Made by a program: the position numbers and the translations under genes
DNA from: Allopontixanthobacter sediminis
GTDB lineage: Bacteria; Pseudomonadota; Alphaproteobacteria; Sphingomonadales; Sphingomonadaceae
Direction: 5' to 3'
Assembly (NCBI RefSeq): GCF_009828115.1
Contig: NZ_WTYL01000002.1
Coordinates: 186,001-250,000 of the forward strand
DNA: 64,000 bases
Notes under the pieces: model-generated
The model's database searches: none
Told to the model about the DNA's origin: nothing
What the model saw: only the letters and a program-made list of their open reading frames with translations
In this document: positions 37,685 to 45,818 of the stretch, piece by piece
Position numbering within the stretch: position 1 is the first letter of the stretch
Layout: each line of letters begins with the position of its first letter

Positions 37685-39477
37685 GTCTTGCTCTGCTTCC
37701 CGTCAGGTCCGTCGCCGCGCGCCTTCGCTAACTCGGCGTCTTCCTTGTCCTTGTCCGCCTGCGCGCGCAGCTGCGGATGTTTCGAATAAAGGTAACTCTG
37801 CTGCGCCAGCGTCAGGATGTTGGAGGTGACCCAGTACACCAGCAGACCGGCGGCAAACGGTGCCATCACGAACATCAGCATCCACGGCATGATGTTGAAG
37901 ATCTGCTGCTGCATCGGGTCCATCGCGGCCGGATTGAGCTTGAAGGTCATCCACATCGTCAGGCCCAGCAGGACCGCCAGCACGCCGATGCCGAGGAAGC
38001 TTGGCGGGGTGAAAGGGAGCAGGCCGAACAGGTTGAGGATCATCGCCGGATCGGGCGCGGACAGATCCTTGATCCACAGGATGAACGGCTGGTGCCGCAT
38101 CTCGATGGTCAGGATCAGCACCTTGTAGAGCGCGAAGAAGATCGGGATCTGGATCAGCATGGGCAGGCAGCCCGCCAGCGGATTGACGCCTTCCTTCTTG
38201 TACAGCGCCATTATCTCCTGCTGCTGCTTCGGCTTGTCGTCCTTGTAGCGTTCCTGCAGCGCCTTCATCTTGGGCTGGATCGCCTTCATCGAGGCCATGC
38301 TGGCAAAGCCGCGCTGGGCAATCGGGAACATCAGGCCGCGGATGACCACCGTCAGCAGGATGATTGCGACACCGAAATTGCCGACGAGGCTGAACAGCTT
38401 GCTGAGCAGCCAGAAGATCGGCTTTTCAAACCAGGCGAACCAGCCCCAGTCGATCGCATAGCCGAACTTGGTAATTCCGGCGTCTTCGTAGCCATCGAGA
38501 ACGGTGGTGTCCTTGGCCCCGGCGAACAGGCGGGTGGTGCGGCTGAACTGCTTGCCCGCGGGCACCGTGACCGGCTGGTAGATCATGTCGGCGCGGAAAA
38601 TGTTGCTGCCGAGCGAACGGAAATCCACCGCCGGATCGGTGCCCTTTTCTGGAATCAGCGCCGACAGCCAGTAGATGTCGGTGAAGCCAAGCCAGCCGGC
38701 CCGGCCTTCCGGAGTGATCGTGCCGGCTTCGGCCACGTCGTCATAATCATTGCCGAATGTGACCGTATCGCCAAAGGCGCCGATGGGCCCCGAATGGACG
38801 TTCCACGTGTCGCTGCTGGCGGTTGCGCTGGTGCGGTTTACAGTCGCGAACGGACGGACGACGACGGGTGCCGCGCCGGCGTTGGACACCGACTGATCGG
38901 CGGTGATCATGTAATGTTCGTCAATCGTCAGGGCGATCCGGAACAGCTGGCCCTGGCCGTTATCCCAGCTGAGCGTGACCGGATTGGTCTCGCTCAGCGG
39001 ACCCGCGCTGGCCTGCCAGACCGTCGTCGCGTCGGGAACCGCCACGCCCTCGCCTACCCAGCCGAACTGGGCGAATTGCTGCGCCGGGGTACCTTGGGGC
39101 GAGAACAGGCGCACCGGGCCGCTGTCCTTCTTCACCGTCTGGCGGTGCGTCTTCAGGGTAATGTCGTCGATCCGTGCGCCAACCAGGTTGATCGAACCCA
39201 GAACTTCGGGCGAATCGATCTTGACCCGCGACGGGGCTGCCAGCGAGGTGACCAGATCGGTGCGCTCCTGCTCGATCGCGGCGGCATCGGTCAGCCCGCC
39301 TTCGCGCGTGCGCGTGCCCGGTGCGGCGGCATCGGCAGCTTCGTTGCTGGCTTCCAGCGTAGCGGACTGCGTCGTCGGTGCGGGCTGCGGATAGAACCAC
39401 TTCATCCCGGCATCCCAGCCCAGAAGCAGCAGACCGCACAGCACGACGGCGACCAGGAGATTGCGCTGATTATCCAA
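37681..39477 (-). CDS. yidC: membrane protein insertase YidC
   Basis: Inserts and folds inner-membrane proteins, alone or with SecYEG. The 598 residues have an N-terminal anchor (about 8-25), a large periplasmic beta domain, and a C-terminal five-helix core with FGVAIILLTVVIRGLMFPIAQ (insertase groove Arg), CLPMLIQIPIFFALYKV and the basic tail. It is the fourth gene of the rpmH operon and overlaps engB by 4 bases. Confidence 0.97.
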   Translation of the reverse strand: MDNQRNLLVAVVLCGLLLLGWDAGMKWFYPQPAPTTQSATLEASNEAADAAAPGTRTREGGLTDAAAIEQERTDLVTSLAAPSRVKIDSPEVLGSINLVGARIDDITLKTHRQTVKKDSGPVRLFSPQGTPAQQFAQFGWVGEGVAVPDATTVWQASAGPLSETNPVTLSWDNGQGQLFRIALTIDEHYMITADQSVSNAGAAPVVVRPFATVNRTSATASSDTWNVHSGPIGAFGDTVTFGNDYDDVAEAGTITPEGRAGWLGFTDIYWLSALIPEKGTDPAVDFRSLGSNIFRADMIYQPVTVPAGKQFSRTTRLFAGAKDTTVLDGYEDAGITKFGYAIDWGWFAWFEKPIFWLLSKLFSLVGNFGVAIILLTVVIRGLMFPIAQRGFASMASMKAIQPKMKALQERYKDDKPKQQQEIMALYKKEGVNPLAGCLPMLIQIPIFFALYKVLILTIEMRHQPFILWIKDLSAPDPAMILNLFGLLPFTPPSFLGIGVLAVLLGLTMWMTFKLNPAAMDPMQQQIFNIMPWMLMFVMAPFAAGLLVYWVTSNILTLAQQSYLYSKHPQLRAQADKDKEDAELAKARGDGPDGKQSKT

Positions 39478-39524
39478 TGTATCGGATCCCGTACGTCTAG
39501 ATTGGTTTCAAAATCGGGAGTGGT

Positions 39525-39734
39525 TCAGGGTACCGGATCGTACCCTTGGCCCCCCCAAGGATGGCAGCGCAGTATACGCTTAACCGCCAACCATCCACCC
39601 TTGATCGCGCCATATTTTCCCAGCGCCTCGATCGCGTATTCGCTGCAGGACGGCGCATAGCGGCAGGACGGCGGCAGAATTCGTGACGGGCCCCATTGCC
39701 AGCCCTTGGCGATCCAGATGAAAACATGCTTCAT
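39525..39734 (-). CDS. yidD: membrane protein insertion efficiency factor YidD
   Basis: Peripheral membrane protein of 69 residues with the family block [48 protein letters not shown], including the three conserved Cys. It overlaps rnpA by 4 bases and precedes yidC by 47. It helps YidC-dependent insertion in other bacteria. Confidence 0.96.
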   Translation of the reverse strand: MKHVFIWIAKGWQWGPSRILPPSCRYAPSCSEYAIEALGKYGAIKGGWLAVKRILRCHPWGGQGYDPVP

Positions 39735-40240
39735 TTTCGGCGGCGCTTTCCTGGATGTCTGCGCGGCGGATCGCCCTCACCGGCGTTGGCTTTCGCCAAG
39801 GCGCGGGTCAGTTCCTGCCGCAGCCTGCCGAAATCCCGTTCGATCCCGCCTTCGCGGCCGATCAGGACATGATCGTGATCCGCCAGCCCTTCCTGCGGCA
39901 GCGCATCGCGGAGCAATTCACGGAACCGCCGCTTCATCCGGTTGCGGACCACCGCGTTGCCGATCTTCTTGGTGACGGTAATGCCGAATCGCTTGCCCTT
40001 CCCTTGGTTGGGGTAAGCCAGCAAAACGAAACCGGGACGTGCAATACGCAGGCCCCGGTTCGCGGAAAGGAAATCGGCGCGGCGGGTCAGTACCGCCAGG
40101 TCTTGCGGGCGGGCAGCCGCCCCGGGTGCTATCGATGCAGGATCGGCCGTTTCAGGCGCTCCCGCGTCGGACCCAGCCGTATCAGGCGCTAAGTTTTTTG
40201 CGGCCACGGGCACGGCGGGCGCGGAGAATCTTCCGGCCAC
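39731..40240 (-). CDS. rnpA: ribonuclease P protein component, start inside rpmH
   Basis: Protein subunit of RNase P for tRNA 5' maturation. The core begins [14 protein letters not shown] and carries the RNR motif in [18 protein letters not shown]. Between this core and rpmH there is no ATG, GTG or TTG codon in frame, so translation must begin at one of three GTG codons (40240, 40213 or 40207), all within rpmH. GTG 40240, with AAGG upstream, overlaps rpmH by 59 bases. The result is an Ala/Pro-rich N-terminal extension of about 50 residues. Confidence 0.92.
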   Translation of the reverse strand: MAGRFSAPAVPVAAKNLAPDTAGSDAGAPETADPASIAPGAAARPQDLAVLTRRADFLSANRGLRIARPGFVLLAYPNQGKGKRFGITVTKKIGNAVVRNRMKRRFRELLRDALPQEGLADHDHVLIGREGGIERDFGRLRQELTRALAKANAGEGDPPRRHPGKRRRK

Positions 40241-40316
40241 CCACGGTTGCCTTGCGGGCGAAGAAACCGTGGCGACGGGCGCGCACGAGATTGCTGGGCT
40301 GAAAAGTCCGCTTCAT
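40182..40316 (-). CDS. rpmH: 50S ribosomal protein L34
   Basis: Basic ribosomal protein of 44 residues, [17 protein letters not shown] to RGRKKLSA, the canonical L34 sequence. ATG 40316 follows GAGGT. It is the first gene of the rpmH-rnpA-yidD-yidC-engB operon, and its 3' half doubles as the start of rnpA in another frame. Confidence 0.97.
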   Translation of the reverse strand: MKRTFQPSNLVRARRHGFFARKATVGGRKILRARRARGRKKLSA

Positions 40317-40375
40317 GATAACCTCAATAGAATAAACGGGCGGGCCGCATGCACGGGCTGCCTCTAGCAGCGCGC

Positions 40376-40404
40376 CGGTTAGGGGAAGCTCCGCGACAAG
40401 TCAA
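40376..40404 (-). promoter_or_regulatory. predicted sigma-70 promoter of rpmH
   Basis: On the minus strand TTGACT (40404-40399), a 17-base spacer and TAACCG (40381-40376) stand 60 bases before the L34 start. The -10 box overlaps the stop of the adjacent secreted-protein gene. Confidence 0.55.
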
Positions 40405-41170
40405 GATAAGCTATCGCCGGATTTGGCGCCGCAGGAGCCGCCGTAACCCTTGCATCCGGATCGTCATTCTGGCCGATCCACCCGCGCATATCCTGCGCCG
40501 TCAGCCACACCGCATCAGCGTGAGCCGCGGTGTTGGTCATGGCATAGAACGCCCGCGCATCGTCCTCCGCCATGCCCATTTCGCGGTAATAGTCGAGATA
40601 AAGCCGGTTTTCGGGCGAATCGGATGCAAAATGGCGCGGCTCGCGGCCACTGTCATCCAGCCAGGAATGGACGGCAAACTCCGCACCGTCGTCGATCCGG
40701 CGGTCCGCTCCCGCCAGGAACAGTTCCACCGCGCCGGAACGAACGGACCCGCCGGTGGGAACATGCGTGACAATTCCGGCGGCCCGAATCATCCGGCCGA
40801 CCTGCATGTTCGCCTGGTCATCCTCGGTCCCGGGGCACTCGACCATCTCGAGCGCGGCAATGCGGGGAAAATCGCGCAACATCGCCGCGAACTGCCGCGG
40901 AGCGGCGCTGCCGGTTACCCCGACCAGCGATGCGCGGCTCGGGTCGTCCACCCGGAACGGCCCGTAAACCGCAATCGCGGGCTGGCGTACTTGCGTCTGT
41001 GCGGACAACAACCGTTCCGCTCGCGGCCTGTCGTCCTCCGACACGCGCACCCATTCGCCGGCTGCCGGATCCCATTGCTCAACATAGGTTTCGACCGACA
41101 GCACCTGCGCCTGGAGGGGCGACGCTATGGTTGCCGCAAGGGCCAGCGCAAAGGCGAAAAGGCGGTGCAT
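40379..41170 (-). CDS. secreted ClpP/crotonase-fold protein (COG3904-like)
   Basis: Exported protein of 263 residues; the signal peptide ends SPLQAQ. The body shows a serine-peptidase-like crotonase pattern: [46 protein letters not shown] with a candidate nucleophile Ser in the GGSVRSG turn, and FAVHSW with a candidate His. This fits the predicted periplasmic family COG3904, whose substrate is unknown. It ends over the rpmH promoter on the same strand. Confidence 0.72.
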   Translation of the reverse strand: MHRLFAFALALAATIASPLQAQVLSVETYVEQWDPAAGEWVRVSEDDRPRAERLLSAQTQVRQPAIAVYGPFRVDDPSRASLVGVTGSAAPRQFAAMLRDFPRIAALEMVECPGTEDDQANMQVGRMIRAAGIVTHVPTGGSVRSGAVELFLAGADRRIDDGAEFAVHSWLDDSGREPRHFASDSPENRLYLDYYREMGMAEDDARAFYAMTNTAAHADAVWLTAQDMRGWIGQNDDPDARVTAAPAAPNPAIAYLDLSRSFP

Positions 41171-41401
41171 AGCCCAGTCTTAAGGCTGCCCACCTTGCCG
41201 CTTTGCTACCGGCGATGGTTGCGAAATAGTTGACGCGGAGCGGTGCCGCAGATTTCAGCGACTTATGTCTCGACATCGACCGCCGCTGCGGCCTAAGGGT
41301 CCGGGAACAAACAGGGGTAATTGTGATCGCGTTCGTCCGGACAATGGCCTATCTCGGACTGGAGGCGCGTAGCGTGGAGGCGTAGTGCCAGATCGTGCCG
41401 G
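41171..41401. other. non-coding gap upstream of comM remnant
   Basis: No gene I can support. It lies between the start of the minus-strand secreted protein and the decayed comM end, so it may hold that gene's promoter and the eroded or deleted middle of comM. I see no recognisable ComM sequence in any frame here. Confidence 0.4.
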
Positions 41402-41638
41402 GGCGCGCGGACCAACACGGAACTGGACGGCGACGGCCTCGAAGCCTTTGCTGCCCCGAACTAGCCGGGGCGCAAACTGTTGCTCCAGGCCGCCGAAGCC
41501 ATGCGCCTCTCCGCGCGCGGTTACACCAAGATGCTCCGCGTGGCTCGCACCATCGCCGACCTGTCGGGCACGGAGCAGGTTGGCCGGATTCACATTGCCG
41601 AAGCGCTCAGCTACCGGCGGCAGGCACCGCGGGCATGA
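41402..41638 (+). pseudogene. comM: comM (YifB, Mg-chelatase-like) 3' remnant with internal stop
   Basis: The plus frame reads GARTNTELDGDGLEAFAAPN, a TAG at 41462-41464, then PGRKLLLQAAEAMRLSARGY, TKMLRVARTIADL and GRIHIAEALSYRRQAPRA to TGA 41636. This is the C-terminal domain of ComM, the AAA+ helicase for integrating transformed DNA. About 78 codons remain of roughly 500, with an in-frame amber codon and no N-terminal ATPase part upstream. It ends 7 bases from the convergent patatin gene. Confidence 0.85.
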
Positions 41639-41645
41639 ACCCGGC

Positions 41646-42620
41646 CTAAACCCTAAGGAACAGACGGAGGGCCGGCCATTGGTCGGTAACGGCCTGCCGG
41701 CCTGCGGCGATCGCGGCACGGATTTTCGTCGGCTTGAATTCGAGCGTATCGGCGGCGTCGAACCCGGCATCGGGGGCGATTATCCGGATCGGGGCAAAGC
41801 TGTACCGGGCCAATTGGATATCGAGAGGCGCCAGCGCCTGGCTGATCTGCACCGGATTGAGGCCGATATTCATCAGTTGGTGCACCTGGGCCTCCCGCGC
41901 GGCGATCAGATCGTTGATCAACATGGCGTTGCCGACATCGTTGGTCGCCACTTCGTTACTCTGGATGCCCACCGCGCGGAGACCGATCGAGACCAGGTCG
42001 CCATAGGTCCTGCCCGGTTCGGGAACCGGGGCGGGCGGTGCCGCCAGTATCACCAGCAGCGCGCGCGGACGCAGCCGCATCGCGGAATTGAGCGGGGTCA
42101 CATTGCGCACACCGCCATCGACCCATTGTTCGGTCACGCCGTTGGCGTCCCGCGTTTCCAGCGGCTGGAAGAACGGCGGCTGCGCGCTGGACGCATAGAC
42201 CCAATCGCCGATGTCGGGGTTCTTCTCGTCCACTTCGACATATTGCCCCGTGCCCAGGCTGACGACGCCGACTCGCAGCTTGCGCCGAGCATGACGTAGC
42301 CTTGCTGGATCGGCATAGGCCTTGATCTTCCGCTTGATCGGCCCGGCATCGTAGATCGAATCGGCGCCGAGTAACGCGCTTGCGGCGCCCAGCGGACGTT
42401 TCTTGAAGACATCGCCGTTGCCCTTGATCGACAGCCATTGTTCGAGCAGTCCGGGCATATCATTCATCGCCCCGCCGAGCGCTTGGATCGCCCCGGTGGA
42501 AACGCCGGAGAAGATGTCGATCTTCACGTTTCGGACCGTGATCAATTCGTCCAGCACGCCAACCTGGAACGCGCCCTTGGCACCGCCGCCGGACAGCACA
42601 ACTGCAAGTTCATCGGGCAT
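41646..42620 (-). CDS. patatin-like phospholipase
   Basis: Ser-Asp dyad acyl hydrolase of 324 residues. The N-terminal VLSGGGAKGAFQVGVL gives the oxyanion GGGxKG, GVSTG (39-43) the nucleophile Ser41, and VDGG the catalytic Asp168. No signal peptide or membrane helix, so probably cytosolic or injected; the lipid substrate is unknown. ATG 42620 matches the family start. A long upstream extension in frame is rejected as non-family sequence. Confidence 0.92.
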   Translation of the reverse strand: MPDELAVVLSGGGAKGAFQVGVLDELITVRNVKIDIFSGVSTGAIQALGGAMNDMPGLLEQWLSIKGNGDVFKKRPLGAASALLGADSIYDAGPIKRKIKAYADPARLRHARRKLRVGVVSLGTGQYVEVDEKNPDIGDWVYASSAQPPFFQPLETRDANGVTEQWVDGGVRNVTPLNSAMRLRPRALLVILAAPPAPVPEPGRTYGDLVSIGLRAVGIQSNEVATNDVGNAMLINDLIAAREAQVHQLMNIGLNPVQISQALAPLDIQLARYSFAPIRIIAPDAGFDAADTLEFKPTKIRAAIAAGRQAVTDQWPALRLFLRV

Positions 42621-42793
42621 GGCCGGTTCCTTTGTGCGCTTGTGGAAACCATCTAGACCGAGACTTGATAGCATGAAATCCACGGTCCCGCGATTGGCCT
42701 TCGATAGCGGCGCTCCATCCGGCCATGGAATTGCCCGGCGATCACGTCTATGTGGCACCGCGGCGGCCCCCCGCCGATTGAAGTCGAGGTTGC

Positions 42794-43624
42794 ATGGTCC
42801 ATTCCCGAAGCGCGCCTGCCGCCCGGTTCCGTCAATGGGCGCGGCTGGGGTCATGGTCTCGGCTGCGGCTGGGCCAGGATCCCGAACGGCGGCGCAAGGC
42901 GGTCGGCCTGATCGCTGCCATCGCGCTGGAAGTGCTGCTGATCCTGGCGCTGCTGACGCTGGGTAGCGGCGTGTTGCAGGAAGATCCGGTCCCGGTGGCA
43001 ATGGTCAGTTTCGATGCGCGGCCCGATGCGGAAGAAGACCCCAGCCCCGCCGAAACCGAGCAACCGGAATTCGCGGAAACCCGGCCCTCGGCCTTGCCGC
43101 AGCCGGCACCGGTGGAACTGCCGGTCCCGCCTGTCGAACCTCCTCCCGCCGAAATCAGTCCGGCGCTCAAACCGCCTGCCTTCATCCCGATGACCCGCGA
43201 CCAGATGGTCCGGGCGGATATCAGCGGCAGGAAGCCCGGACCGCCCGCCCCCGCTAGCAAGGGTCCGATGGGCCCGCCCGACCGCGGCTTTCCGGGCGAT
43301 AGCGAGCGGGTGAGCGGCAGCGGGCCGAACGGCGAACCGCTATACGCCGCCGCGTGGTACCGCGAACCCTATCCGGATGAATTGCGCGGCTACCTGTCCA
43401 CTGCCAGCGGTCCGGGATGGGGGCTGATCAATTGCCGGACGGTGCCGGATTACCGGGTCGAGGACTGTGTGCTGGAAGCGGAGTCTCCGCGCGGATCGCA
43501 AATCGGGCGCGCAGTGCTGGCAGCGGCATGGCAGTTCCGCGTGCGCCCGCCGCGAGTGGGCGGCAGGTCGAAGGTCGGCGAATGGGTCCGAATCCGGATC
43601 GATTACAACATGACGCGGCAGTAA
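42794..43624 (+). CDS. TonB-like energy-transducer-type protein
   Basis: Protein of 276 residues with a basic cytoplasmic N-terminus, one membrane helix (about 37-60), a Pro/Glu-rich periplasmic stretch (about 70-125) and a C-terminal domain with two Cys (NCRTVPDYRVEDCVLE) ending WQFRVRPPRVGG...WVRIRIDY. This order and the terminal beta-strand pattern resemble TonB/TonB-C proteins. ExbB, ExbD and a receptor are absent nearby, so its partner is unknown. ATG 42794 has GAGG upstream. Confidence 0.68.
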   Translation: MVHSRSAPAARFRQWARLGSWSRLRLGQDPERRRKAVGLIAAIALEVLLILALLTLGSGVLQEDPVPVAMVSFDARPDAEEDPSPAETEQPEFAETRPSALPQPAPVELPVPPVEPPPAEISPALKPPAFIPMTRDQMVRADISGRKPGPPAPASKGPMGPPDRGFPGDSERVSGSGPNGEPLYAAAWYREPYPDELRGYLSTASGPGWGLINCRTVPDYRVEDCVLEAESPRGSQIGRAVLAAAWQFRVRPPRVGGRSKVGEWVRIRIDYNMTRQ

Positions 43625-43634
43625 TAAGGAAGCC

Positions 43635-44204
43635 TCAGCCGTTGGCGGCGATCTTGCGCGGTTTGCCGGAAGCGCTGTCCACCTTGGCGAAGCAACCGGG
43701 GGCGCAGGCATCGCGGGCTTCTTCCGCGCGAGTGCCGTCTTGCCGAACACCGACCTTGTCACGCGCCTGCAGGTGCAGGTCCATGTATTCCAGGATCCGG
43801 CCGTCATGCGCCAGGATCGAGACCGGCCCGATCGGCAGGCGGTCCCGCGCATCCACAAGCACCGGATTTTCCTCCATTTCGGAACCGTATTTCTGGCCCC
43901 ATTGACGCAGCGCCAGCATCGCGGGCAGCAGGTCGAGGCCCTTTTCCGTCAACCGGTATTCAATCCGGCGGCGGTCGTCGGGGCACGGTTCGCGGTCGAG
44001 GATGCCGTGATCGACCAGTTTCGCGAGACGATTCGACAGGATGTTGCGGGCGATACCGAGTTCACCGAGGAATTCCTCGAAATGGTGGAGCCCGTTGAAC
44101 GACGCGCGCAGGATCATGAACGACCATCGTTCGCCCATCGTCTCCAGCGCCTCGGGCAGTCCGCAGACCGTCAGTTCCTTTAGTGGCTCGCGCAGGTCAC
44201 CCAT
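43635..44204 (-). CDS. HxlR-family transcriptional regulator
   Basis: Winged-helix regulator of 189 residues. The N-terminal Cys-containing motif (VCGLPEALETMGERWSFMILRASFNG) and the wing HGILDREPCPDDRRRIEYRLTEKG are typical of HxlR. It has a C-terminal extension of about 80 residues with three more Cys (including DACAPGC) not usual for the short family members, which could sense redox state or metal. It is divergent from the CC_3452-type gene; the shared gap holds a TTGCAA double palindrome. Confidence 0.9.
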   Translation of the reverse strand: MGDLREPLKELTVCGLPEALETMGERWSFMILRASFNGLHHFEEFLGELGIARNILSNRLAKLVDHGILDREPCPDDRRRIEYRLTEKGLDLLPAMLALRQWGQKYGSEMEENPVLVDARDRLPIGPVSILAHDGRILEYMDLHLQARDKVGVRQDGTRAEEARDACAPGCFAKVDSASGKPRKIAANG

Positions 44205-44270
44205 AAAATCCCTCTCGCCGTAGCGTTAGCGTGTTTTTTTGAAGTCACAAAACCCAAACTAAGTTTTTAG

Positions 44271-44283
44271 TTGCAACTTGCAA
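44271..44283. promoter_or_regulatory. possible HxlR operator
   Basis: TTGCAACTTGCAA: two self-complementary TTGCAA hexamers separated by one base, set in AT-rich DNA 67 bases before the HxlR start. Candidate binding site for the adjacent HxlR protein; inference from position and symmetry. Confidence 0.4.
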
Positions 44284-44379
44284 TCTAATTAAGTAGGTAG
44301 TGATTCGCAACTGGTTGTCAATTCGGAGCCGAAAAGAACTGCCAGCGCATAATCGCCATTCGATCCAAGGAACCGTGCC

Positions 44380-44724
44380 ATGACCTTCTCCCTCCCCAAA
44401 TTCCGCTCGTTCAGTGCCGTTACCCTCGCGCTGGTATGGACCAGCCTGACGTTCGGTGCCGCCCTCACCCCGGTCGAAACGCAGGCCCGCGCCGCGACCC
44501 CGTATTACACCGCCGAATTTGCCGCGCCTGCCGCGGAAGAAAGAGCCATTATCGGCGGCGTGGTCTGGCAATGCGCAGGCACCACCTGCCTGGCTGCCAA
44601 GGCATCGTCCCGCCCGGTAACACTGTGCAAGCGTGTAGCCCGCGAGTTGGGCGAGATCACCAGCTTCACCGCCGGTAACAAGGCGCTCGAAGCGGACGAA
44701 CTGGCTGCCTGCAACGGCAAGTAA
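44380..44724 (+). CDS. CC_3452-family secreted protein
   Basis: Exported protein of 114 residues with a signal peptide (ALVWTSLTFGAALTP...TQARA) and a small domain containing four Cys (VVWQCAGTTC, TLCKRVARELG and ELAACNGK). This arrangement matches the CC_3452 family of Caulobacter and sphingomonads. Function unknown. ATG 44380 follows AAGGA. It ends with a strong terminator at 44780-44812. Confidence 0.75.
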   Translation: MTFSLPKFRSFSAVTLALVWTSLTFGAALTPVETQARAATPYYTAEFAAPAAEERAIIGGVVWQCAGTTCLAAKASSRPVTLCKRVARELGEITSFTAGNKALEADELAACNGK

Positions 44725-44779
44725 TTTCCGCCGACATCCCGTCCCGACCCTCCACCCATCCTGGGGACGGGATTTTCTG

Positions 44780-44812
44780 GGGCCCCTGGTATTCCTGCCG
44801 GGGGCCCTTTTT
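44780..44812 (+). terminator. intrinsic terminator after CC_3452 gene
   Basis: GGGCCCCTGG (44780-44789) pairs with CCGGGGGCCC (44798-44807, one wobble), followed by five T. Confidence 0.85.
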
Positions 44813-44821
44813 CCGTTCCGG

Positions 44822-45427
44822 TTATGCGATCAGGCCGCGGCTGCGCAGATCGTCTGCCAGCGCGGGTGCATCGCGGAAGTGATGGACCTGCCAGCCCTCG
44901 GCAGCGGCGGACGAAATGTTGGCGGCGTTGTCATCGATGAACAGCATGTCGCCCGGACTGCGGCCGAAACGTTCTGCGGCCAGCCGGAATATCGCCGGGT
45001 CGGGCTTCGCCAGGCATTCACGGCCCGATACCACGATGTCCCGCATGTAGGAAAGTTCCGCGCAGGTTGGCCGGAACATGTCCCAGAATTCCGCCCCGAA
45101 ATTGGTAATCCCGTAGAGCGGAATGCCGCCATCGTGCAGCGCCCGGATCAGCGCCGCGGTGCCGGGCACCGGTCCGGGAATCGTTTCGAGGAAACGCGCC
45201 GCATAGGCGTCGATCAGGTCCGCATATTCGGGGAACTGCTCCTTTCGTTCGGGCACCATATCCGACAGCGGACGCCCGGCATCATGCTGGAAATGCCATT
45301 CCTCCGTCACCACGTTGGCGAGGAACCAGTCGAGCTGCGCGGGATCGTCGATCAATTTGGCGAACAGGCAGCGCAGGTCCCACTGGATGATCACCCGCCC
45401 GACATCGAACACTACGGCTTCGGCCAT
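44822..45427 (-). CDS. HAD-family hydrolase
   Basis: HAD phosphatase-like protein of 201 residues. Motif I is FDVGRVIIQWD (nucleophile Asp8, with Gly at the usual second-Asp position as in YihX-type members), motif II ITNFG, motif III the Lys of CLAKPDPAIF, and motif IV MLFIDDN. The helical cap is short (about 15-85). The substrate is unknown; a sugar phosphate or other small phosphoester is likely. It is downstream of rpmJ on the same strand, beyond two hairpins. Confidence 0.88.
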   Translation of the reverse strand: MAEAVVFDVGRVIIQWDLRCLFAKLIDDPAQLDWFLANVVTEEWHFQHDAGRPLSDMVPERKEQFPEYADLIDAYAARFLETIPGPVPGTAALIRALHDGGIPLYGITNFGAEFWDMFRPTCAELSYMRDIVVSGRECLAKPDPAIFRLAAERFGRSPGDMLFIDDNAANISSAAAEGWQVHHFRDAPALADDLRSRGLIA

Positions 45428-45480
45428 GCACTTCTTCCTTGGTCAACCGGCGCCCGGAACCGGGGCCGCAGATACGCGAA

Positions 45481-45542
45481 CGGCCCGCACTCCTGTCCGG
45501 AGGCGGGCCGATTCGAGACGACCGGTCCTATCGAAGGACCGG
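45481..45542 (-). terminator. two tandem hairpins downstream of rpmJ
   Basis: Reading the minus strand after rpmJ: CCGGTCCT (45542-45535) pairs with AGGACCGG (45529-45522) over a TTCGA loop, then CGGCCCGC (45510-45503) pairs with GCGGGCCG (45488-45481). Both stems are perfect but lack T-runs, so they may stabilise the message or end transcription inefficiently before the HAD gene. Confidence 0.5.
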
Positions 45543-45555
45543 CACCACCAGCAAC

Positions 45556-45681
45556 TTAGCCCTGACGGGCCTTGAAGCGGCGGTTGGTCTTGTTGATGAC
45601 ATAAGTCCGTCCGCGGCGGCGGATTACGCGGCAATCGCGGTGACGGTTCTTCAGCGACTTGAGGCTGTTGCGGATCTTCAT
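45556..45681 (-). CDS. rpmJ: 50S ribosomal protein L36
   Basis: Basic ribosomal protein of 41 residues, reading [19 protein letters not shown] then [20 protein letters not shown] and QG. It is the L36 form with one Cys, lacking the four-ligand zinc ribbon. ATG 45681 lies 63 bases after the predicted -10 box at 45744. Confidence 0.95.
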   Translation of the reverse strand: MKIRNSLKSLKNRHRDCRVIRRRGRTYVINKTNRRFKARQG

Positions 45682-45743
45682 GGGTCGGGTTCCAAAAAAA
45701 TAAGCACCGGAGTTCGACCCCGATGCCGGAAATTCAAGCCGCG

Positions 45744-45772
45744 CAGATAAGGGCGCGGCGCGGCGAAGTCAA
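45744..45772 (-). promoter_or_regulatory. predicted sigma-70 promoter of rpmJ
   Basis: Minus strand TTGACT (45772-45767), a 17-base spacer and TATCTG (45749-45744), in the gap upstream of the L36 gene. Confidence 0.6.
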
Positions 45773-45818
45773 CAGATTCGCCGCCCCTACGCGGCGCAAT
45801 CCGAAAATTTACGGCAGT

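Noticed and set aside
37777-39660. 627-codon open frame antisense to yidC
   Set aside because: Shadow of a well-supported gene; no ribosome site or domain.
41255-41770. 171-codon minus frame over the comM remnant
   Set aside because: The complementary strand clearly codes for ComM sequence; the minus frame is its shadow.
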